This document shows, piece by piece, positions 57,367 through 64,000 of a DNA stretch of 64,000 nucleotides (positions are counted from its first letter, which is position 1; every line of letters starts with the position of its first letter). The stretch comes from Micrasema longulum (Eukaryota; Arthropoda; Insecta; Trichoptera; Brachycentridae). The stretch spans positions 1 to 64,000 of the forward strand of contig JAGVSM010001653.1 of the NCBI GenBank assembly GCA_022494885.1, given 5' to 3'. The notes below the pieces were generated by a model. It did not search any database and had not been told where the DNA came from. It worked only from the letters and a program-made list of their open reading frames with translations. The position numbers were made by a program, and so were the translations under genes.

Positions 57367-58469
57367 TTATGGACGAAATTCTACCGTAGTGCAATCGACG
57401 GAGATTGGCTATAGATTCTTAATTGGGTTTGTGTATAATAAATTTTCTTTCCAATCCAATGGAGAAGTTCAGTGTTTTTTTTTATTTGTTAATAAACTAT
57501 TAAACGAAATAAATTTTTATTTTTTTGATTTATCGTATTATCAGCGCTACGAGTTCTGCTGATTCGTCAGTAGACTTACCTTAAACCGGAAATCTATTAC
57601 AACTCTTTTATTGCTTCGGAAGAACTAGTGACGTCAGTAGTTAGTTTTAATTAAAATCATTTTTCTTATTTTTTAAATATATTTGCAAGAAATTCTGTAT
57701 TATGCTCTTTTTTATCACGCATAAAAATACATTTTTGTTTGTTTATTGAATCGGCATTCACTTCGTAACACTTCATTATAAATTATTATGAAAATAAAAT
57801 TTTGTTACACAATTGTGTAACACTAATAACAAAGTTTTATTTTCAAAATAATATACATTTTTTAGAACTGCCTCATTTGGTACAAGGTTTAAGTACGGTT
57901 GTCCGCTTATTCATAGATGTATCCATCTTTAAAGGCACCGTTGAAATAACAGAATAACATGTTTTGAAAACTATGAAAAAATAAGTAAAACAACTCGAAC
58001 AATATCAAATACGTCTGCAATACATGCTGATACATTACATGTAAACATCAAAATCGCTACTTTGAAAATATTTTTGGAAAAACGTTGCTTGCTAAGTTGA
58101 AAAGACGAAAATAAGGCTTGTTCCAATTAATCTCTTCGGTACTGGATGTTAATGTGTAAGAGAACCTGTACCTGTAGAGAGCTTGTCAGAAAACCAAGAA
58201 ACATACATTTTTTGCCTAAGTAAGCACGCACATTTGAATATTAAAATCAACAGTTATTGTTATGCATATATAAAGCAAAGGGTATTAAATATTTGAATGC
58301 ATGCGTTGATAGGGAAACATCACACACTACGATTACCAAGAAAAATATATGAAATGGATTTAAAATAATTAATTGTATATTCGGAATCAATATGGATATT
58401 GTAGAGAAATGTTTTCGTACATAAATGTAAAAAAGAAATACAATAAAAATATGTTAGTAGTAAAACGCG

Positions 58470-58620
58470 ACGTGTTTGGCCTTGGTTGTTGTGACGTCGA
58501 GATTCACGAAATTGTTCTACACAAATTTCAATGGCAGGAACAAATAAACATGAATCGTGACGTATTAGGGGTGTGGCCAATGGAACCACCGTTTTTGCGG
58601 GAATTCAAAATTACAAATTA
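58470..58620 (+). repeat. Short repeat with a conserved frame, related to 21949-22173
   Basis: Reads RDVFGLGCCDVEIHEIVLHK on the plus strand; 22173-22100 on the minus strand reads [20 protein letters not shown]. The DNA also aligns around TTTTGGC-TTG and GACGTC-AGATTC. Unknown family, probably a transposon piece. Confidence 0.4.
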
Positions 58621-58884
58621 AATAATATTTTTTATGCTACTAATAATTAGCAATTTTTTTTTTTTTTACATAGACCTTTATTACTTTAAAAATGTTTAAA
58701 AAAAGTGATATTTCTCTATAGAATAATTTATAGTACCTTATAATTCGTTATTTTTATTTTTTTAAATGGACGTTAAATGATATTAGACGCTCAATGTTGT
58801 CAATAATATAGCACCCACTGTGTACTTACGACTTATTTATGTGTTTACAAGCAACTATATATTTTTTCTCCGTGTCCAAGCGGA

Positions 58885-59245
58885 TGCAGAATACAGTTCT
58901 GCGTGTAAAGTAAAACCATAACCCTGGACTAATGTTTTCGACTGGCTGCTCTCAGGTAAATATGACTAAGGAAATCGAGTGGATATAAGTCCGCCTCGTT
59001 ATGTAGTGTTTTACACGTTCGCCTACCATCCCTGAGGTCCCGGGTTGGATTCCTGGCAGGGTGTGCGTAAAATATCAATTTGAAAAGTTTTCCGATCTGC
59101 AGTAGTTCATTGTTCTTGGACTGGCATTTGAACCGTACGACTTACCTTGCCTTCACGTAACTGATGGTCTAACTAAGCTGCATTAGGTTTACAGATACAG
59201 TGCCCTATGCACCACCGGGTGCGGTAAGGGGGATGATGGTGAAAT
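58885..59245 (+). mobile_element. SINE A, long copy with 5' extension
   Basis: The extension CAGTTCTGCGTGTAAAGTAA, CCCTGGACTAATG, GGCTGCTCTCAGGTAAATAT, AAATCGAGTGG leads into the tRNA-like head CCTCGTTATGTAGTG and GTCCCGGGTTGGATTCCTGG, then the usual body and the end CACCGGGTGCGGTAAGGGGG, ATGATGGTGA. It shows that the SINE has sequence upstream of the A box in some copies. Confidence 0.65.
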
Positions 59246-59273
59246 TTCCTTTTAGTTTAGCTAACGACCTATG

Positions 59274-59642
59274 TATGCAAGGTGTTCTTTAAACCCTGTC
59301 ACATCCGAAACCACGATGATCAGTATGAGCAAGAAGACATTGGCACATTAAAATATTTTTCAGACCGACTAAAATCTTAAAAAATAAAATATAGAAAAAT
59401 AAATCGTTTCTTACTTCTGCGGGGGAAACGAGGAGGGGGGAGGGGGAAGTCTGAACCGCACGACCGCGCCCCCCTCGCTTTTCCCCTGCAGAAGTAAGCA
59501 ACCATTTGTTTTTTCAAATATTTTATTTAAAAAAAAATTTCTTCGTCCTAAATATTTTTTTAAAATATGCTAATATGTCTTTTTGCCTACACTGATCATC
59601 GTGGTTTCGGATGTGACAGGGTTTAAAGACCACCCTGCGTAG
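59274..59642. mobile_element. MITE D copy 4
   Basis: AGGTGTTCTTTAAACCCTGT left and GACAGGGTTTAAAGACCACC right with degenerate tips, and a GC-rich core around GGGGGAAACGAGGAGGGGGG. The frame 59501-59289 across it is not a gene. Confidence 0.75.
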
Positions 59643-60068
59643 TTAGAGTACATATGTATGAAGTGTGCACTAACATTACGCTAATAAGGAGTAAAAGCTG
59701 TATTATACGGATCAGAAATAGAAAGCAATCCTAATTTTGAAACTATATTTTACTCAGTTTCTGCACGCGAATGCGAATCCTATGTAATAATAAGAAAGAT
59801 TGCCATTATTAGATTTCCATGGTTTTTATTCAGAATCTGCCCGCGCGTATGCTCAGTATTGTGCCTATGCCCATAAACCAAGGTTCTAAAGAAATACATA
59901 TGTATCACGATATATAAATATATCATGATATGCATTGCTGATACATATCAATAACATTTATAATTTAGTAAGTGTCTGTGTTTTTACCTAGTTAAACTTT
60001 GTTTTTAATGTCTATTTCCCTTTAGGTTAATATTCATACAAAATAAATATCACTTTTCAATATACCTA

Positions 60069-61175
60069 ATGATCAAAAATAAACGGGAATTTGGCAAAAA
60101 AATGCAAAATATTAATTTTGTATATTTTGTTATCCCTTTTAAAATACTCGCCATTTGCGACGATACACCGATGCCAACGATGGATTAAGATCCAATTGTC
60201 CGTGCACTTTTCATAGGCCTGCAAAGGTATGGCCCTCAGCTCTCGCAGCGAATTCTCTTTTATGGCATCAATCGTCTCGAAGCGCGTTCTTCTTAATAGC
60301 CATTTTAGTCTTGGGAAAAGAAAAAGTCAGACAGGGCCTGGTCTAAAGAATACGGTGCTTGGCTGATGACATGAGTCGAGTTTTTGGCCAAAAACACCGA
60401 AAAAATCACCGCTGTATGAGACGGAGTTTTATCGTGGAGTAAAATCCACGAATTGTCCTTCCACCTTCCTTTAGTGTTTATCGGGCGAGGGGGGCATTGA
60501 CGCATTTGAGATGCTCAATAACACAGCAAGCTTTCGGATTGGTATACATCGATTTTTCAACACGATTTGCTTTGCCGATTCGATGTTTTCTTCGGTACTT
60601 GACGTTTCTGGACGTCCACTATGTTTATCATCATCTAAGCATTCACGAACGTCCTTAAACCTCTTGTACCATTAGTATATACCAAAAATGGCGATGCGTG
60701 AGCTGGTTTTCGACAGTAGGTATATTTAATTTTGTAAATTTCACAGCGCAAATGGATGCAAGGAAATGGACTGACCTTTTTTGTTGATTTTCTTATTTTC
60801 TCCGAGCTTAGCTGAGGCGGCGATACGGCGGAGCGAGCGGTAGCTTAAGCGGTAAAACTCCAAACCGAACATGCACTTCAATGTTTTCGACATACACGAT
60901 TCTCCAAAGGCTTTATTCAACATTTTCAATGATTCGACCCACGAAATTTTTTATCCATTGTAAAAATCGCCACACAACAATTTTTCGATTCACTCAAACA
61001 GACGCTGACAGAAAACTAAGCATCCGATCCGCGTCAAACTTTGACAGATTGTCAAAAACAGTGCTGTCAGCATTGGAATTACAAAAACTACAAAACTACA
61101 ACTACAAAAAAGAATATCGATTGGTGCAGCGCGAGCATTTCAAATTAGAAATTCCCGTTTTATTTTTTTATCATA
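60069..61175 (-). pseudogene. Dead mariner transposon with internally deleted transposase
   Basis: TIRs TGATCAAAAATAAACGGGAA at the left and, in reverse at the right, TGATAAAAAAATAAAACGGG. Minus-strand transposase remnants in order: KRFKDVRECLDDDKHSGRPE, TSSTEENIESAKQIVLKNR (N-terminal linker), then after a loss of the middle KGRWKDNSWILLHDKTPSHT (around the second catalytic Asp), FLAKNSTHVISQAPYSLDQA, and RFETIDAIKENSLRELRAIP (C-terminus). Frameshifts and stops are present; the HDN-type motif reads HDK. Not active. Confidence 0.8.
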
Positions 61176-61530
61176 TGGTGTATAAGTATATACCGGACAT
61201 TTTACTATTTGTATAAATATCGTAATATTTTCGAACCCTGACACATGCAGATTTGAGTCTCAAAATGAACCGTTCTAAAATTTGCAAAATTGTTTACTAA
61301 ACCTAATTCATACGATCATAAAAATCCACGTGGAACGATACAATTTCGAGGCCGACTAATCTCCGCTCAATTTCCCTTTGCAGTATTTTTACCCAAATGA
61401 CCACTAAATAAATAAAAATAATGTATCAAAAATCAATCCACCATAATTTTTCCGTGTCGTATGGATTTATCGAAACGCGACCGGTGTGAAATCGGCCATA
61501 AATTTTCTTATCCGTGTAGTACGGCCCTTG

Positions 61531-61588
61531 GCCAGTAACCAGCAGCCAGCAGCCAGTAGCCAGTAGCCAGTAGCCAGTAGCCAGTACC
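61531..61588 (-). repeat. Seven-base tandem repeat (AGCCAGT)n
   Basis: CAGTAACCAGCAGCCAGCAG, CCAGTAGCCAGTAGCCAGTA: about eight units of seven bases. The minus strand encodes GYWLLATGYWLLA-like repeats in an open frame, which is a by-product of the period. Confidence 0.8.
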
Positions 61589-61741
61589 CACGCGACACGC
61601 CATACCAAACACCATACACCGCATGCAATCTCCTACATACGGATGTCTGATTAACTATTTCCTTCCCAGCGTAACAGGTCGGTGGAAAGGATAGACTACG
61701 TATCGTTTCATTTTCAATAAGTACTACAATAATAACAATAT

Positions 61742-62100
61742 CTGGTCCCCGATTAGGATGGGAAGATAAGGACGTCACACCTTTACCACGACGGTATAGT
61801 TATAAATAAATTCTCTCGAGCGATTACTAAGATACACTACCGACCCCCACCGTCAAGTTTTGGGTAGGTACATCGATATGAAGCAAGGGGATGCGTACGT
61901 CACGGTACACATATCTACGCACTAAAATGACATAGCTTCAGTATGACGTCATAGTTGAAGATAAAATTCTCCCTACCGATTACGAAGATACACTACCGAT
62001 CACCCCCACCATCAGGTTTTGATGTAAGTACATCGGTTTGTATCGACAGGTCTAGAATCCCTCGACACTTTTATCTACGCATTAAAAGTGTCAAAAATTT
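61742..62100 (+). repeat. TIR-family start followed by a 160-base tandem duplication
   Basis: GGTCCCCGATTAGGATGGGA starts like the TIR family. AATTCTC-C..CGATTAC-AAGATACACTACCG, ACCCCCACC-TCA-GTTTTG, GTACATCG and TCTACGCA-TAAAA occur at about 61808-61930 and again at about 61965-62090. A related piece is at 11385-11465. Confidence 0.6.
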
Positions 62101-62249
62101 TGTTCCACCGAGCAATTTTTCCTTTGAAAACGATTTATTTAAATATTAATTCGTTCTGAGGTTATTATAAATTTTATTAAAAATATGAGAGAGAAATAAG
62201 TTAATTTTGAAGTCAAATTAAATTCCGACATAACTGTCAGTTTTGAAAA

Positions 62250-62787
62250 CGAGCGTCTAGATGCAGTGGCTAGATTAGCTAGATGCTGCCCTATTAACAT
62301 ACAAGAGCATCTGTAGAAAAGAGCCGTAAAATGTTACCACTGTAAAAAATAAATTTAGATATTATATTTTTTCCATCTGTTTAACTATCCGAGTGTCCGT
62401 ATCGAGAGCGGCCTTGTAATCACTAGTAGATAAATACAGACGATCGTTAAGTATACCGTCTTGGTAATTGTCAAAAGTCATATAAAAATCATGTTCGTGC
62501 AAGCATCTTTAGCTTAAATTGGGATTTATATGAGTTTATAATCGCTTTGAAGTGGGCACTTCTCATCACAGAAGCCTATTTAAAATATAAATGGGAACTA
62601 TTTTAAATGTTAATGAAGTAAGGTATGCGGACTAAATTTTCGGGGTCATTCATTGATTCTATTCGATCATATGACGTTGAGATGACAAGTCGGTAGAACA
62701 TACCGAGGTATGAACAGATAGTACAGAAGTTTAGTAAACCGTCTCAATATATACAGATGAAGATAGCGTTCATAATCGAGGCCCTGT
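62250..62787 (+). repeat. 530-base interspersed repeat, copy 2
   Basis: Parallel to 940-1474 (TAGACGATCGTTAAG, TTGTCAAAAGTCATAT, GATGAAGATAGCGTTCATAA). It ends GAGGCCC and is followed within a few bases by GCCCCGATTACAATGAGAAA, the start of another member. Confidence 0.7.
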
Positions 62788-62789
62788 GC

Positions 62790-63060
62790 CCCGATTACAA
62801 TGAGAAATTAACAAATTTATCGTCAATTTCCTATAAAATAACATTTTCCATACGAAAGTTCTGTACTGAAATCCGCCAAAGTATATACATATTTTATATT
62901 TTTGTACTTGAAGTTTTAAATAAGTAAAATGTGTATTTTGTATAAAAAACAAGTATCCTCGTCGGTAACCTGTAATTGAACATGTTTCGAAAAAAGGTCA
63001 TCAAATATATAAATTTTCTTATTGAAAATTATATTTTGAAAAAACAAGAAAAAAATATTT
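62790..63060 (+). repeat. TIR-family left end, next member
   Basis: GCCCCGATTACAATGAGAAA, TTAACAAATTTATCGTCAAT, TACGAAAGTTCTGTA and CGTCGGTAACCTGTAATTGA follow the same order as 361-480 and 57129-57245. Confidence 0.55.
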
Positions 63061-63099
63061 TTCTTTACACTGATTGCAGAAATATAATACTATAAAGTA

Positions 63100-63362
63100 A
63101 GTCGGCCTTATGGTGTAATGGTCAGCGCGTTTGCCTACCATGCAAGAGGTCTCGGGTTCGATTCCCGACATGGTTGATATGAAATATTTATTTAAAATGG
63201 TGTTTTCACGCTGGAATATTTCATAGTCCCTGGACTGGTACCTGCACCGTAAGACTGATCATCTTACCTTCACGTAACAAAAATGATCGATATACGCTGC
63301 AATTGGTGTAACAATTCGGTGCTCTATGCGCCATTAGGTTCGGAAAGGGAATGATGATGATA
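63100..63362 (+). mobile_element. SINE A, near-complete reference copy
   Basis: GTCGGCCTTATGGTGTAATG (A box), GTCAGCGCGTTTGCCTACCA, GGTCTCGGGTTCGATTCCCG (B box), body AAATGGTGTTTTCACGCTGG, CCCTGGACTGGTACCTGCAC, GATCATCTTACCTTCACGTA, end CATTAGGTTCGGAAAGGGAA and GATGATGATAA tail. Intact promoter boxes but SINE structure, so it is not a tRNA gene. Confidence 0.88.
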
Positions 63363-63872
63363 AAGCAATGAGTTTACTTCGCTTATAAAATATCAGTTAG
63401 TTAACTTCATTTGAAACCGGCTCGTATTTTAAAATACAGTTGTTTAAATTATTGACTGATTAAATAAATAATTTGTTATCTTATATACTTGATCATCAAT
63501 TATTATTTTCTACATAACAGCTTTTCCTGTCTCGTTAATAAATTGTTCCGCAAAGCATCGTTCCAGCTTATAATATCAAAGTATGTGATCATACAAAGAA
63601 TGTAATTTCGCTGTGTTAATATTACTGGAAAGGTATTTGCGTTACATAAAATATTTTAATAATTTACTACCTGTCGAGATAATATTATTACAAACGTTTC
63701 TTGCGGCGAAATCTTCTGTGTATTTGGGACTTAATAAGATACAAATATTTGATTCTGAGATAACACATTTTAGTACATTAATGTTTCGTACAGTGTGTTT
63801 CGAAAAAATAACGTAAAAAGGTATTACAACTGAGAAGGAGAACATTAATGAAAAGGGAATACAAACGTTTCG

Positions 63873-64000
63873 GCGTGGTGTTGCGGACTCACGGATCAGA
63901 GATTAGAACCTCACTCTACCACTTAATTCCCATGTTCTTATGGTCAGTTATTTACAATTCGTTAAAAATGCCCCCCAAAATAGAAATATTTGGGCAAATC
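63873..64000 (+). mobile_element. SINE C copy running off the window
   Basis: GTGGTGTTGCGGACTCACGG, ATCAGAGATTAGAACC (weak B box), CTTAATTCCCATGTTCTTAT, GTCAGTTATTTACAATTCGT, GAAATATTTGGGCAAATC at the edge. Confidence 0.7.

Larger units (their letters stand above)
44475..64000 (+). other. Presumed first intron of the Gprk2-type gene, repeat-filled
   Basis: Starts at GTAAGA. I searched by eye for the next GRK exon (a KKWKxILxFPHIS-like segment) and did not find it. The region contains a jockey-like fragment, many SINEs, MITEs, a solo LTR, a dead mariner and TIR repeats, listed separately. 47400-49200, 56430-57120 and 57400-58470 show no recognisable element. If exon 2 exists in this window it was missed. 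Confidence 0.55.

Noticed and set aside
58373..58621. 82-residue protein gene
   Set aside because: Part of it matches a repeat at 21949-22173; better read as a mobile-element fragment.
61426..61778. Repetitive WLLATGY protein
   Set aside because: Produced by the seven-base tandem repeat read in frame; no start context or family match.
63100..63175. tRNA gene
   Set aside because: Same reasoning: it is the head of SINE A, present in at least seven other copies with a GAT tail.

Overview
This is AT-rich eukaryotic nuclear DNA, almost certainly from an insect. It has spliced genes with long introns, GT-AG junctions, a dense mix of non-LTR retrotransposon remains, tRNA-derived SINEs, mariner, hAT and Penelope fragments, and arthropod-type protein sequences. 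No bacterial operon, CRISPR array or ribosome binding site is visible. The insect order cannot be fixed from the sequence alone.

Three protein-coding genes are supported. (1) Plus strand, from before base 1 to 33303: the 3' part of an SLC7 light-chain amino acid transporter (LAT/y+LAT type, resembling Drosophila minidiscs). Constant exons lie at 4925-5018, 18873-19145, 23290-23461 and 27025-27277. Two candidate 3' terminal exons follow, at 29457-29575 and 33236-33303, and encode related but different C-termini. The N-terminal half lies upstream of the window. (2) Minus strand, 41331-39877: a single-exon 484-residue coiled-coil protein with the Spindly motif KGNSLFAEV, a dynein/dynactin adaptor of kinetochores. 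(3) Plus strand, 44423-44474: the 18-codon first coding exon of a GRK4/5/6-type G-protein-coupled receptor kinase (Drosophila Gprk2 type), behind a GC-richer leader. The rest of that gene was not found before base 64000, so 44475-64000 is read as its first intron or its beginning. Genes 1 and 2 converge; genes 2 and 3 diverge, with 3.1 kb between start codons. They do not form one pathway.

Layout: 1-4924 transporter intron with repeats; 4925-33303 transporter exons in repeat-filled introns; 33304-39876 3' UTR and intergenic; 39877-41331 Spindly; 41332-44422 shared upstream region; 44423-44474 GRK exon 1; 44475-64000 GRK intron. The repeats are layered. A TIR element sits inside a SINE (361-541), a solo LTR inside another copy of that SINE (55852-56339), a non-LTR retrotransposon inside another (13911-15282 within 13391-15530), and a MITE inside a foldback repeat (51401-51685). 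At least three tRNA-derived SINE families are present, called here A, B and C.

No clearly new biochemical system was found. The most interesting observations are the paired terminal exons of the transporter, inverted repeats that flank or abut its exons, an A-B-A duplication inside a hAT element, a SINE and an RTE-type LINE fragment sharing a GAT-repeat tail, and a foldback repeat family with about ten copies. All family calls are from reading the sequence; no database search was run.
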